From: Paramicrosporidium saccamoebae
Taxonomy: Eukaryota > Rozellomycota
Direction of reading: 5' to 3'
NCBI GenBank assembly: GCA_002794465.1
Contig: MTSL01000178.1
Coordinates: forward strand, 1-64,000
Length of the DNA: 64,000 bases
This document shows, piece by piece, positions 20,346-31,556 of this stretch. The stretch's first letter is position 1. The number at the start of each line of letters is the position of its first letter. The position numbers and the translations under genes were made by a program. The notes under the pieces were generated by a model. It did not search any database. It saw only the letters and a list, made by a program, of their open reading frames with translations, and was not told the DNA's origin.

Positions 20346-22379
20346 ATGACTGTCGAGGATATTGAAGGCATCAAGGTAGACTTTTCTGATCTTGAGGCGG
20401 CTCACCAGGTGGAGTTGGACACTTCCCTTGACACGGTGCTAATCATCTCTAATCTTCCCAAAATCGACTGCAACAAGGAAGAAAAGCTCCTTGCCGTCCT
20501 CCGTAAGAACCTTTTCACCCTCGCCAAGGCTACGCCGCTCCCTGAATCCATCTGCATGCCCCGCGACGAGTCGCAGATGAGCAAAGGCTACATGTTTGTG
20601 GAATTTGCAGGCGCTGAGGAGGCCAGTGCCGTCCTTCAAGTGGCACATGGATATCGTCTGGATAAACAGCATGTGTTGTCAGCCGTTCGATTGTCAGATT
20701 TTGAGAGATTGTTGAATATGGAAGATGAATATAAGGAGCCGACTATTGAGCCGTTTGAGGAGAAGGAATATTTGAAATCGTGGCTGAACGACACGACGGC
20801 AAGGGATCAGTTTGTTACGCTGGCTGGAACCACGGCCTCGGTCTTTTCGAATGCACGAGGTGGCGCACCGCCTGAACTGGTGCATACTCGGGCCAACTGG
20901 ACTGACACGTATGTGCAATGGTCTCCGCGGGGATCATATTTGGCAACAGTTCACGGTCCAGGAATTATGCTCTGGGGAGGAGCCAGCTTTTCTCGTCTGG
21001 GAAAATACCCCCACCAAAATGTAAAATTGGTAAACTTTTCCAGCACCGAGACAATCATGGTCACCTGGTCTCCATATGATGAATTGCGGCCCACTGAACC
21101 CAATCTGCTAGTTTGGGATGTGGTGGCTGGAAAGCTTGTTCGTGGCTTTGTGGCTGACGAAAAGGATGCGGGGGGAAACACTCCCTCGACTGTCCTGTGG
21201 CCAATGGTAAAGTTTTCATATGATGACAAGTACGCTGCCCGAGTACATGAGGGTGCTCTGCATATCTATGAGATGGCCACATTTACCCTGTTGGACAAGA
21301 AGAGCCACAAGATTGAGGGCCTGAAGGATTTCAGTTGGTCACCCGTTGATCATATGATGGTGCACTGGACGCAAGGAACTGAAGACATTCCGGCCCGCGT
21401 TTCTGTAATGTCAGTTCCATCCAAAACAATCCTCCGAAGCAAAAACCTGTTTAATGTCAACACGTGTCAGGTGCACTGGCATGCACGTGGCGACTATCTG
21501 TGTGTGCAAGTGGAGCGCCACTCGAAAAACAAGAAACAAATCTTTTCGAATTTGGAATTGTTCCGTCTGCGGGAAAAGGGTATTCCAGTGGATTGTCTGG
21601 AATTCAAGGAGCCTCTTATTACGTCATTTGCATGGGAGCCCGAGGGTGATCGCTTCTTGGCGGCAGGAACACATGAATTTAAGACAACCATCTCCTTCTA
21701 CACCATGAAAGCCCACGAAAATGGAATGCCAGTAGTGAAGCTACTGAGCAGCGTCGAACGAAAGACGCTGAACCGGTTCCTGTGGTCTCCACGGGGTGAA
21801 TTTGTGCTGTTTGTGGGAACTGATTCAACAAGCGCCATGCTAGAATTTTTCAGTGCCCAAGAAATGACCACATTGGCGACACGGGAACACTTTTTGGCGA
21901 CTGATGCAGCATGGGATCCAAGTGGACGATTTGTATCGTCGTGGGTGAGCGCATGGAAGCAATCCAGCGACCATGGCTTTATTATCTGGGACATGCGAGG
22001 AGAGCAAGTGGCGCGTCTGAATACTTCAAGAATGTCGCACTTTGCCTGGCGTCCGCGTCCACCCACTCTGTTGAGTCGGGACCAGCAACGGGAAATCCGT
22101 CGCAATCTGAAGGACTATGCATCCAAATTTGAAGAGGCAGATTTGCGGGAACTGTCACGGGAGAGCAGCAATACAGCGGAATTGAAGAGTCGTCTGATGA
22201 ATCTGTGGAACGAATGGCGTCGCCATTGTCAACGCGAATACGATGTCCGCACAGTGACTCGAAAGGCGTTGATTGGGGCCGAGGACGAATTTGCTCGTGA
22301 ACAATTGACGACAACAACTGCTGAGTGGATTGAAGAGGTGATTGAAGAAAGCGAGACGGTTGAGGAAAGCGAAAGTTGA
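20346..22379 (+). CDS. PRT1: Translation initiation factor eIF3 subunit b
   Basis: Uninterrupted 677-residue frame from ATG at 20346. An N-terminal RRM (roughly residues 35-125; SKGYMFVEFAGAEEA is the RNP1-like part) is followed by the nine-bladed beta propeller (VQWSPRGSYLATVHGPGI, VTWSPYDELRPTEPN and FLWSPRGEFVLF mark blades) and a C-terminal helical region starting FEEADLRELS. eIF3b is the scaffold of eIF3 on the 40S subunit. Length is within the fungal range. The acidic C-terminal tail ends in ETVEESES, and an in-frame acidic run continues for 15 codons beyond the TGA. Confidence 0.95.
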   Translation: MTVEDIEGIKVDFSDLEAAHQVELDTSLDTVLIISNLPKIDCNKEEKLLAVLRKNLFTLAKATPLPESICMPRDESQMSKGYMFVEFAGAEEASAVLQVAHGYRLDKQHVLSAVRLSDFERLLNMEDEYKEPTIEPFEEKEYLKSWLNDTTARDQFVTLAGTTASVFSNARGGAPPELVHTRANWTDTYVQWSPRGSYLATVHGPGIMLWGGASFSRLGKYPHQNVKLVNFSSTETIMVTWSPYDELRPTEPNLLVWDVVAGKLVRGFVADEKDAGGNTPSTVLWPMVKFSYDDKYAARVHEGALHIYEMATFTLLDKKSHKIEGLKDFSWSPVDHMMVHWTQGTEDIPARVSVMSVPSKTILRSKNLFNVNTCQVHWHARGDYLCVQVERHSKNKKQIFSNLELFRLREKGIPVDCLEFKEPLITSFAWEPEGDRFLAAGTHEFKTTISFYTMKAHENGMPVVKLLSSVERKTLNRFLWSPRGEFVLFVGTDSTSAMLEFFSAQEMTTLATREHFLATDAAWDPSGRFVSSWVSAWKQSSDHGFIIWDMRGEQVARLNTSRMSHFAWRPRPPTLLSRDQQREIRRNLKDYASKFEEADLRELSRESSNTAELKSRLMNLWNEWRRHCQREYDVRTVTRKALIGAEDEFAREQLTTTTAEWIEEVIEESETVEESES

Positions 22380-22718
22380 GAAAGCAAGATGGTTGAGGAA
22401 GGCGAGATGATCGAAGAAGCCCAATAGTATGTTAATTTAATGATTGATTTGTGTAATCCAGCGTGTCAAGTTGCAAGTTCATTGGGTACAAATTTACTTA
22501 ATGATGATTGCAGGTTCATTTAGTAATTAGCCCATGTTTGTTAAATGATTGACTTTTAGCAGTGCTAAAAGGTATTGGTCTATTGGCAATAATCCCCCTC
22601 TACATTCATCAACGCAACTAACAAACTAGCACACTTACAACTCATATAGTGTATTGGCACAAAGGCCAGAAAGCTACTAAAAAGCTACATTTAGACTACA
22701 GTATTTACAATGCCCAAG
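22380..22718. other. Intergenic between convergent eIF3b and GSK3 genes
   Basis: The first 45 bp continue the eIF3b frame past its stop. The rest is AT-rich 3' sequence with two similar phrases (AATTTAATGATTGATTTG, AACTTACTTAATGATGATTG-like). I see no gene. Confidence 0.5.
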
Positions 22719-23727
22719 TCAGGCCTTCACCTTGGATCGGGTGGGGGTGGGAGGCAAGGAAGACATTTTGGGGATGGGCTGGATGTCTTGGAGGAAGGGA
22801 TGGGCAATAATCTGACTGGGAGTCAGTCGCTTCTCAGGATCATATTGCAACAGGGCCGCGAGCAGATCCACTCCATCGTCGGGCACTTCAGACGGCACTA
22901 CTGCACGCAACGCCCTCCGCCGTTCATCGAGAGCCAAGGGCGCCTTGAGTCCAAGTCGCTTGGGTTCCTGGCCCATAGCAACCATCTCCGCCGCAGTAGG
23001 AGCCCCCAAAACCCGAATAATCTTGGCCAATTGGTCGATGCTGTTCTTTCCCGGGAAAATGGGTCGTCCCATAAGCAATTCGGCAAGGACACAGCCGGCA
23101 GACCAGAGATCAATAGCCACAGAATAACAACCCCATCCGAGTACAATCTCCGGCGCACGATAATAGCGGGCGCAGATGTATTGGATGTTGGATTCGCCCC
23201 GTTGCAGACGCTTACTGCAGCCAAAGTCGCACAACTTTACCATTCCAGTGTGGGGATCGAGTAGCAGATTGTGTGGCTTAATGTCCCGATGACACACCCC
23301 CACCCCGTGCAAATACTGCAACGCCTGGGCAAATTGCTGAAAGGCCCGCTGTACTAGCGGCAATGGTACTGTCCGTTCTCCGTCCCGTAATAGACGGTCT
23401 ACAGAGGTCGGCATCCATTCCAAAACTAAACTCAGAAACTCTTCGCGGTGTTCGTTTCGGGTGTAAAAGTAGCGTTGGAGGGCGACAATGTTTCCATGCT
23501 CCAGCGCCTTGATAATGGACAATTCGCGGTTCTGGTGGCCCTCGTCCTGGTAGACCGTCTTAATGGCCACTATGGCGTTGGTGGCAAGATCCCGGGCTCG
23601 ACACACGATCCCAAAGGTGCCATTTCCGATCACGTCGAGGTAGCGGAACGAGAATGGCGTTGCGCGGTCTTCGCGGTCACACGCTGTCACTGTCACGGGC
23701 TGGTCCCACACCTGCTGCACTGTCCAT
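22719..23727 (-). CDS. GSK-3/Shaggy-type serine/threonine kinase
   Basis: The kinase domain is complete: GNGTFG (glycine loop), VAIK (lysine), HRDIKPHNLLL (catalytic loop), DFGCSK and YICARYYRAPE (activation loop with the GSK-3 tyrosine). The three basic residues of the primed-phosphate pocket are conserved (R in NREL, R in HRD, K in DFGCSK), so it should favour substrates already phosphorylated at +4. No ATG exists in the long frame, which starts with a GTG directly after an in-frame stop. A 16-nt exon (23727-23712) plus a 28-nt intron (23684-23711) restores an ATG in frame, giving 326 residues. The first exon is tentative; the kinase is not. Confidence 0.9.
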
Positions 23728-23924
23728 TAGCACCGCACCGTCGCGTACCTAATCGAAACGCCGCCTTCACCGGATTCTTGTTGGCGCTGCTCATTCTCAC
23801 CTACTTATTGGCTGCCGCCCTCTCCCCCAACAGTCCACCGCCCTCCTGGTCGCTATTAACCCGTTTGTTTGGGTCCTCCTCCTCGCCCAATCCAGTCAAT
23901 TCAGCTTTATTACCATTCTACATT

Positions 23925-24995
23925 CTAATCCTCTGAAAACTTGATTCGTTGGTTCATTGTCTTCCCGCTCGCTATGGTTCGTTGCAGCTCTCGCTGTCGA
24001 CGTTGTGCCTCCCACGATGGATGCAATTTCTCCTCCAATGCGTGAGGCCCCGGAGCACCTTTCGGGCGTCCTGTTTGGCGTCTCTCATGCTGTGCATTAT
24101 GTAAGTGTTTTGCCTTTTGTCCATACAGTCGCTCCCATTCGGCCCTTCGTGCTCGTTGGCCCTTTCGGTTTCCCGACTTGGTCTGCGTCTTGTCTTCCCG
24201 TTCCTCCCTGTCTCTGTCTCTCTCTTGGTCTCTGGTTCTTGGCTTGCTTCGTTTCGTCGGTCTCTCCACACTTAATTGTGTCTCTTCTTCCAAAGCAGTT
24301 GTATTACCTTCCTCCTCTTCCTCTCCCGCCCGTTTCTCTAAAGTACTTTCCTTTTCGGGATGTTCGTGGTATAGATTCCGGGTAAACAGTTCCATGTCCT
24401 GACGGATCCCATCCAATGTTTTGGTTAGGGCTTGTCCCTCAATCAGTGCCATGGTCGAGGCTTCGAGGGCGGAAGTCTCAATAAACTCACTTGTCCTGGA
24501 GACAAGATATTCACTTGCTTGGACAATACGATGTTTGAACAGTAACTTGGCCATCTCGACTAGATCCACCCCCTTAATCCGCTTCATCTCGCCCTCCAGT
24601 CTTTCTATCTTTTCTCTATTTTTTGTCGTCTCTGTCTGTTCAGTGGTTGGTGGCTTTTTGAGTTCGGGAGCGCGTAGCTTTTTTATCACCCTCTGCACTG
24701 CAAAGGTTCGTGCCTTTTTGGCCGTTCGTTGGACCAGCTTTTTTATCGAATACTAAGGGTCAGCAACAGTAGTTGAGGTACTATTTTTCGAGAAAGCCGC
24801 TCTTGACGCATAGTCTCTAACGACTCGTCTATCAACCCTTCGTCAATCTTGTTGCGACGACTGCGCTCGTGTGCGATATTCTTGCATTTTTCAATGTTCG
24901 GTGTGATGCCTTTCTGTTGAAAATTAACACCTAGAACACAAAGATACCTTGGCTTCCAGAACGCCTATTTCCAAGGCCAGGTTGCGTTTCCTCAT
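23925..24995 (-). CDS. BUD22: Bud22/SRFBP1-family ribosome biogenesis protein
   Basis: Three exons (24995-24948, 24913-24782, 24752-23925) with 34- and 29-nt introns give 335 residues. The N-terminal part (KIYSIKKLVQRTAKKARTFA then VQRVIKKLR) matches the Bud22 helical signature. The middle is acidic then strongly basic (RDQERDRDREEREDK), and the C-terminus has the diagnostic LHPSWEAQRRQRE before a short tail ending IKFSED. Bud22 acts in 18S rRNA maturation in the nucleolus. The start ATG at 24995 is the first in frame after an upstream stop. The gene ends 197 bp from the GSK3 start and begins 57 bp from the RBM42-like 3' end. Confidence 0.82.
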
Positions 24996-25052
24996 TTGGT
25001 CCAGCAAGGGTCCTCCCTCCACCCTCTTACAGTTGTACTAAATTCTAAACAT

Positions 25053-25877
25053 TTATTTACGATGCTTTGATTTCTTGACGTTGGAGGAATCAATACAACG
25101 ATCAGTCCAGTTGCTCTTCTTTAGTTTGACTGGTCGACTACCAATATACTTTCCTACTCATCATCACCTCATGAACCAAACATACCATTCATTTCCCGGA
25201 TTGCTGCAAGAAAGTCCTGTGGCTCCTTGAATCCAACAAATCCATAGCCTTTGGACTTGTTCGACTTTCGGTCCCGTATAATTCGGTATTTGGTCAGCGA
25301 GCCGAATCGGGAAAAGGCCTGTTGCAACATCATGTCCGTCACCTCTGGTCCCAAATCGCCCACAAATATCCGGAAATCATCTACAGATAAGACGACAGGA
25401 GGGACAAATACTTGGATCCCAGTCAGCAAGAGTTGGATCCTGCCATACCTCGCCAGCAGCCGCCCTCAAAGTGTGAGCCGGTGCGGTGGGTGGCTTTGCC
25501 GAGCAAACGGTAGCTGCTGTGGTTGTGTCCTTGGTCAAGTCCTTGGCTGGATCTTTCACTGAAGGTGTCATAATAAATGCAGGCCGTTTAAGTGTGTTGG
25601 TCTTTGCGGTACTGCTTCCAGGAATGGAGCCCACCACTGTACTGCCGGTAGAGCCTATTACCGTACGACTGACTTGAGGAATAGACCCGATTGTTGCACC
25701 ACTAGTACGGGAAATAGAGCCGGTTGTTGCGCCACTAGTATGGGGAACAGAACCGATGGTTGTGCCACTGGCACGGGGAACGGCGCCCACTACTGTGCTA
25801 CTGACTTGTACTTTGCGCGGTGCCTGTCCAATAGGCAACTGACCGATGGGCTGTTGTTTCGATGGTCTCTGCTCCAT
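25053..25877 (-). CDS. RBM42: RBM42-like RNA-binding protein
   Basis: Three exons (25877-25412, 25380-25186, 25153-25053) with 31- and 32-nt introns give 253 residues. The N-terminal 130 residues are low-complexity, with imperfect 12-residue repeats ([18 protein letters not shown] and the like). A conserved lead-in [15 protein letters not shown] is followed by one [17 protein letters not shown]... RNP2, [11 protein letters not shown]1, then [13 protein letters not shown] after intron 2. That order and wording are those of RBM42, an hnRNP K and splicing-associated factor. It is head-to-head with EF-G2, 18 bp between start codons. Confidence 0.85.
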
Positions 25878-25895
25878 TCACCCCAGTCATTCTGC

Positions 25896-28166
25896 ATGAA
25901 CAGTCTTTTATGGCGGAGCATTCCCAGACTGCATTTCACAGCATCTTGTAAACTTTACTTTACGGAATACTCTATATTGCACTCCACAGAATACTCTACT
26001 TTATATTTCACAAGATATTCCCGGCTGCACTCGACACCGCACTCCCGACTGCACTCGATATCGTACTCCCGACTGCAGTCCGCAAGGTATTACAGCCAAT
26101 GTGTCCACGATGAACGGATACGAAACATTGGTATCATTGCTCATATTGATGCTGGAAAGACCACAACCACTGAACGTATGCTCTTTTACTCGGGTCAAAC
26201 GCGTCGAATTGGCGAGGTGGATCGGGGAGATACTGTCATGGATTATCTCCCTGAAGAGCGTGCCCGTGGAATCACCATCACTGCCGCCGCCATCACTTTT
26301 CCGTGGAAGGATCATCGGATTAATTTGATCGACACACCCGGCCATGTGGATTTCGGGATGGAAGTGGAACGCAGTTTGCGGGTTCTGGACGGCACAGTGA
26401 CAATTTTGGATGGTGCAGCGGGGGTACAGGCACAGACTCGGACGGTATGGCGACAGGCTGGACGGTATGGCGTACCAAGAATTGTATATGTCAATAAGAT
26501 GGACAAGATGGGTGCAGATTATGAACGAACAGTAAAGGAAATTGCAGAAAAGTTGGGTGATCTACAGCCTGTCTGTGTGCAGATGCCGATTATGAGGGAG
26601 GATCGTATTTGGGGGGTGGTTGATTTAATTGGAAAGAAAACATTGCATTGGAGCGATCCACAAGGACGAGAGGTTATCGAGACTGATTGGGACAATGACG
26701 CTGACGCTAGGTGGGCGCCTGGGAGGATTAAATTGATGGAGCAGCTCGCTGATCTGGACGATGCGTTTCTAGAAAAGTATCTGGATGATCCCCATTTGGT
26801 CACTGGCAAAGACTTGGAATCTGCAATCCGGCGACTGACTTTGCAGACAAAGATTGCACCCGTTCTCTGTGGCTCCTCATTTACAAACATTGGAGTCCAG
26901 CCCGTTCTGGATGCGATTGTAAAGTATCTTCCCAGCCCATCGGAACGGCCTTTGCCAAAGGTGAATCAAGATGTGGTTTGGAAAGACGATCGTCTGCTTG
27001 CATTGGCGTTCAAGGTAGTCCATGATGAACAACGGGGATTATTGGTGTTTGTCCGAGTGTATGCTGGAGTTCTGTCCACTCGGACTATGTTGAGGAATGG
27101 AAGTAGGAACATTCGAGAGCGGGCTACCAAAGTCATGACAATCCATGCTAACCAATTTGAAGAGTGCGAGGCTGTCTCTGCAGGAAATGTTGCCGTGTTG
27201 CTTGGACTCAAAAATACCCGCACCGGCGACACAATCACCGCCGAAAACGAATGCAAGAACCTTAATGTACAGCTCGCTGGAATTGACGTTCCCCAGCCAG
27301 TGTTTTCTTGTGCAGTGGAGGCGGAATCCACGAGCGACGATTCTCGACTGGAGGAGGCGCTAAAGATTATTGAACTGGAGGATCCATCGGTTCGAGTCAC
27401 CAAGGACCATGAGACGGGACAGAAGCAGCTTTCCGGAATGGGCGAGCTGCATTTGGAGATTGTTGGAAAGCGCATCACTAGAGATTTGAAGGCACGAGCA
27501 TCGTTTGGACAGATCCAGATTGCCTACAAAGAGACTTTTGGAAAGAGAACTGCGGAGACTATCCAGGGGGAAGTGGATAAGGATATGGGAGGGAGACGAT
27601 TTGTTGGGGGATTGGAGTATACTGTGGAGAGCACCGACGAGCTGATTAATAAGATTGAGCCTAGTGATTGCATGCCGGCAATCCAAGAGGGATTTGAATC
27701 AGCCCTTCAAGACGGACCCACTGCCTCTTTTCCATTGATTGGCGTACGAATTAAAGTTTTACGTGTCGACTGGACGGAGGGTGTTTCTTCACTAGATGCC
27801 CTCCGATATGTGGCGTACACTTTACTGCGAAAATGGTGCGTTAATCAGTCATCGAGACTGGTGGAGCCCATTATGGGTGTGGAACTGACTGTCCCCGACA
27901 AATACCTTGGGACCGTTCTGGCTGACATTCATGCGGGCCGACGGGGAAATGTCACTGAAACGAATACATCGGAAGAAGGCGATCACACAGTCTGGGCCGA
28001 GGTGCCGCTGGCATCAATGCTTGGTTATGCAACTAGTCTGCGATCCAAGACTGGCGGGACTGCGTCATTCTCCATGCAACCCCTGACGTATCGAACAATG
28101 TCGCAAGACGAAGAATCGCGCATTCTTTCCTCCTTGGGCGTCATCCAGCCGATCAAAGACGCATAA
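25896..28166 (+). CDS. MEF2: Mitochondrial elongation factor G2 (ribosome recycling)
   Basis: 756 residues from ATG at 25896; the frame is open further upstream, but that lies over the divergent RBM42 gene. The first 70 residues are an arginine/serine/tyrosine-rich presequence with internal repeats. GTPase motifs follow: [28 protein letters not shown], then the EF-G domains II-V ([33 protein letters not shown]). The wording [21 protein letters not shown] and TVWRQA groups it with GFM2/MEF2, which splits mitochondrial ribosomes with RRF, rather than with EF-G1. It implies active mitochondrial translation. Confidence 0.9.
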   Translation: MNSLLWRSIPRLHFTASCKLYFTEYSILHSTEYSTLYFTRYSRLHSTPHSRLHSISYSRLQSARYYSQCVHDERIRNIGIIAHIDAGKTTTTERMLFYSGQTRRIGEVDRGDTVMDYLPEERARGITITAAAITFPWKDHRINLIDTPGHVDFGMEVERSLRVLDGTVTILDGAAGVQAQTRTVWRQAGRYGVPRIVYVNKMDKMGADYERTVKEIAEKLGDLQPVCVQMPIMREDRIWGVVDLIGKKTLHWSDPQGREVIETDWDNDADARWAPGRIKLMEQLADLDDAFLEKYLDDPHLVTGKDLESAIRRLTLQTKIAPVLCGSSFTNIGVQPVLDAIVKYLPSPSERPLPKVNQDVVWKDDRLLALAFKVVHDEQRGLLVFVRVYAGVLSTRTMLRNGSRNIRERATKVMTIHANQFEECEAVSAGNVAVLLGLKNTRTGDTITAENECKNLNVQLAGIDVPQPVFSCAVEAESTSDDSRLEEALKIIELEDPSVRVTKDHETGQKQLSGMGELHLEIVGKRITRDLKARASFGQIQIAYKETFGKRTAETIQGEVDKDMGGRRFVGGLEYTVESTDELINKIEPSDCMPAIQEGFESALQDGPTASFPLIGVRIKVLRVDWTEGVSSLDALRYVAYTLLRKWCVNQSSRLVEPIMGVELTVPDKYLGTVLADIHAGRRGNVTETNTSEEGDHTVWAEVPLASMLGYATSLRSKTGGTASFSMQPLTYRTMSQDEESRILSSLGVIQPIKDA

Positions 28167-28201
28167 ACGGAAAAAGTGGAAAATCTTAAAGTAGAGTAAA
28201 C

Positions 28202-29653
28202 ATGAATAGACTGTCGACGCAACTGCCACGGTGGTTTGGCTCCATGACGAGGAATCCTACTTTTGCCATCCTAAAGGACGCCGACCTGACAGAGTTCCGC
28301 AAGATCTTGGACAATTCTGGCGATGTGGTGGACTCGTCTGATGACTTGGAAAAGTATAATCGCGATTGGACGGGGAGATACTGTGGGTCTGCCACAATAG
28401 CTTTGCGTCCACGCACCACGGAACAGGTGTCTCGATTGTTGAAATATTGTAATAGACGGAGATTGGCCGTTTGTCCGCAAGGCGGTAACACGGGCCTTGT
28501 GGGCGGAGCCGTCCCGGTGTTTGATGAAATTGTACTGTCTATGGAACGTCTAAATCGCCTTATAAACCACGACGAAGTGTCGGGAGTACTCAGTGCAGAG
28601 GCGGGTTGTATTTTGGAGACGGCGGACAATTTTGTGCGAGAGCGTGGCTTTGTGATGCCGCTGGATTTGGGAGCCAAGGGGAGCTGCATGTTGGGTGGAA
28701 ATGTAGCCACGAATGCAGGCGGACTGCGGGTGCTGCGATATGGCGGATTGCACGGCAGTGTTTTGGGACTGCGAGTGGTGTTGGCAGATGGGACAGTGCT
28801 CGATGGGATGGGCGCCTGTCGCAAGGACAATACAGGCTACGACTACAAACAATTGTTCATTGGATCGGAAGGTACATTGGGTGTCATTACCGAAGTAAAT
28901 ATTGCCACCCCACCACTTCCACAGTCTACCAATGTGGCCCTTTTCAGTGTGGCGATCTTTGAGGACATTAAACGACTATTTGGGCAGGCACGACGAGACT
29001 TGGGAGAGATTTTGTCAGCCTTTGAGTTTTGGGATGTCGAATCACAAAAACTCTTGGATATGCATTTCCCAGATAACAAACTTCCAATTAGGCCAGGAGC
29101 ATTCTTTGTGCTGGTAGAGACGAGCGGTAGTGATTCAGAACACGATCAAAGCAAACTAATGCGTTTTCTGGAAGACTCTGAGGCACAAGTTGTAGACGGC
29201 ACCATGGCACAAGATGAGACGCAATTACGACGATTGTGGGCGTTGCGAGAGAGCATCCCGGAGGCTTGTGCACGAGAGGGCATTGTCTACAAATATGACG
29301 TGTCGCTCCCCACTGCCCGAATGTACGATCCAGTCCTGGCCCTACGTTCGCGTTTAGCTCATCCTGCCATTAGTCAGATCATTGGATATGGCCATTTTGG
29401 GGACGGCAACATTCACGTCAATGTGGCCACCCAACACTACGAGGCCGCCGTGGTTGCCCAGATCGAGCCGTATATCTACGAGTTGGTTCGAAAACATGGC
29501 GGATCCATTAGCGCGGAACATGGGGTTGGAGTCTTGAAGGCACCTCAGATGGGGAGATTTGCGAAAACGGCAGCAGAGATGGCCTTGCTGCGAAACATTA
29601 AGACGCTCTTTGATCCCCGAGGCATCTTGAATCCATACAAAGTACTTCCATAA
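28202..29653 (+). CDS. D2HGDH: Mitochondrial D-2-hydroxyglutarate dehydrogenase (FAD)
   Basis: 483 residues from ATG at 28202, 35 bp after the EF-G2 stop. The FAD-binding PCMH fold is clear (VCPQGGNTGLVGGAVP, LGGNVATNAGGLRVLRYG, GSEGTLGVITE). The C-terminal FAD-oxidase cap carries GYGHFGDGNIHVNV and SAEHGVGVLKAPQMGR. The best match is the D2HGDH/Dld2 group, oxidising D-2-hydroxyglutarate (and possibly D-lactate). The basic, hydroxylated N-terminus could target it to mitochondria. Animal and plant D2HGDH passes electrons to ETF, and the next gene encodes ETF-QO, so the two products may act in the same electron route. Confidence 0.9.
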   Translation: MNRLSTQLPRWFGSMTRNPTFAILKDADLTEFRKILDNSGDVVDSSDDLEKYNRDWTGRYCGSATIALRPRTTEQVSRLLKYCNRRRLAVCPQGGNTGLVGGAVPVFDEIVLSMERLNRLINHDEVSGVLSAEAGCILETADNFVRERGFVMPLDLGAKGSCMLGGNVATNAGGLRVLRYGGLHGSVLGLRVVLADGTVLDGMGACRKDNTGYDYKQLFIGSEGTLGVITEVNIATPPLPQSTNVALFSVAIFEDIKRLFGQARRDLGEILSAFEFWDVESQKLLDMHFPDNKLPIRPGAFFVLVETSGSDSEHDQSKLMRFLEDSEAQVVDGTMAQDETQLRRLWALRESIPEACAREGIVYKYDVSLPTARMYDPVLALRSRLAHPAISQIIGYGHFGDGNIHVNVATQHYEAAVVAQIEPYIYELVRKHGGSISAEHGVGVLKAPQMGRFAKTAAEMALLRNIKTLFDPRGILNPYKVLP

Positions 29654-29794
29654 AGTTTATCATATACAACGCTAATAGTTGAATATTTATAATACTCCCA
29701 ACGATGATGTGATTATACATTAAGCATTCCCATTATATTTACGTAACACACTCAACATGATATTTAAACAATATCCAACTCACCTCGACCAATC

Positions 29795-31490
29795 ATGTCG
29801 CAGTTCATGCGGAGGTTCAGCTCGGTAGCGGAACGAGCAGTGGTGGAGACGGACGTGTTGGTGGTGGGAGGTGGACCAGCAGGATTAGCAGCTGCTATTC
29901 GTTTGGGACAGCTGGCAAAGGAAAAGGGCAGGGAGCCGAATGTTATGCTGATTGAAAAGGGGGCAGAGATTGGTAAACATGGCAATAGAATTCATCGTAG
30001 GGTCTCATGTACTATCGGGGGCAGTGCTGGAGCCAAGGGCATTTGATGAACTCTTTCCGAATTGGCAGAGTGAATATGGAGCAGACAGTGCGGACCCGGC
30101 CCCGCTGCGCACTGCGGCCACAACAGACAAGTTATGTTTCCTAACGGAACAATACCAATTCCCGATGCCCAAACTGGGGGACATGCGGAACAAGGGGAAC
30201 TGGATTGTCAGTCTCAGTGAGGTGACCCGATGGATGGGACGACGGGCAGAAGAACTGGGGATCAGCATGTTTCCTGGATTTGCCGGTCGGGAGGTATTGT
30301 ACGAGAACGGGCGAGTGGTGGGAGTAGCCACCAACGACGTGGGAGTGGATCGTAAGGGACAAGGCAAGCCAAATTTTGAACGGGGAATGGAAATCAAGGC
30401 CAATGTGACACTGTTTGCAGAGGGATGTCATGGATCGTTAACCAAGGGACTGATTAAGAGGTTTGCGTTGCGGGAAGACACTCATCAAACATACGGAATT
30501 GGACTGAAGGAGGTGTGGGAGGTGTCCAAGGAGAAACACCAACCTGGGTTGGTGATGCACACGGTAGGCTGGCCGTTGGATCGTCAAACATACGGCGGCT
30601 CGTTCATGTACCATTACGGCGACAATTTGGTTTCCCTTGGATTGGTGGTGGGTTTGGACTACCAAAACCCATATTTAAATCCGTATAAAGAATTCCAACG
30701 TCTAAAGACCCATCCGACGATGAAAAGATATTTGGAGGGCGGACGATGTATTGCGTATGGCGCACGGGCGCTGAATGAAGGCGGCATACAATCAATTCCG
30801 AAATTGACATTTCCGGGAGGTGCATTGGTGGGCTGCACAGCGGGATTTTTAAACGTGCCCAAAATCAAGGGAAGTCATACGGCCATGAAGAGTGGGATGG
30901 TGGCAGCTGAGACGGCCTTCCAAGCCCTCGGGGGGAACATGGACGAATATGAACAAAAGTTGAAAGAATCGTGGGTTTACTCTGAGTTGCAACGAGTGCG
31001 CAATGTACGGCCCGCCTTTGAAAAGTTTGGATTGTATGGGGGACTGTTGTATTCAGGTATAGACCAGATGGTATTCCGGGGACGTCTCCCATGGACCTTT
31101 GCACATAAGATGCCCGACTATGCAATGCTGAAGCCTGCCATCCAATGTCGCCCCATTGAATACGGAAGGGCCGACGGAGTGCTGACCTTTGATCTGTTGG
31201 AGAATGTGTCTCGGACGGGTACTAATCACGAAGAAGACCAGCCCTGTCATTTGCAGTTAAAAGACCCAAATGTGCCGGTAAAAGACAATTTGGCCGTCTT
31301 TGCCGGACCAGAACAGCGCTTCTGTCCCGCGGGTGTGTATGAATACGTCCCAGAAGGCGACACCATGCGGTTTCAGATCAACGCGCAAAACTGCATCCAT
31401 TGCAAGACGTGTGACATTAAAGATCCCTCGCAGAACATTAATTGGGTGCCACCTGAGGGAGCCGGTGGACCGCAGTACACCATGACATAG
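29795..31490 (+). CDS. ETFDH: Electron transfer flavoprotein-ubiquinone oxidoreductase
   Basis: Two exons (29795-29972, 30001-31490) around a 28-nt intron give 555 residues. The FAD dinucleotide fold is [15 protein letters not shown]. Across the intron the conserved [20 protein letters not shown] is rebuilt. Later landmarks are [29 protein letters not shown] and [19 protein letters not shown]. The C-terminal 4Fe-4S ligands are at [27 protein letters not shown]. It is an inner mitochondrial membrane enzyme that takes electrons from ETF and reduces ubiquinone. The N-terminus ([15 protein letters not shown]) looks like a presequence. Confidence 0.95.
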
Positions 31491-31556
31491 CCAACGTTGC
31501 TTAGTAAAGCGTCTTTGCAAAGTCAGCCGGGGTAGTCTATTCGTTGGAGGGGCGTC

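Noticed and set aside
28202-31490. Operon-like link between D2HGDH and ETF-QO
   Set aside because: The genes are adjacent and functionally related, but 141 bp apart with their own starts. Compact eukaryotic order elsewhere in the window is unrelated, so chance is likely.
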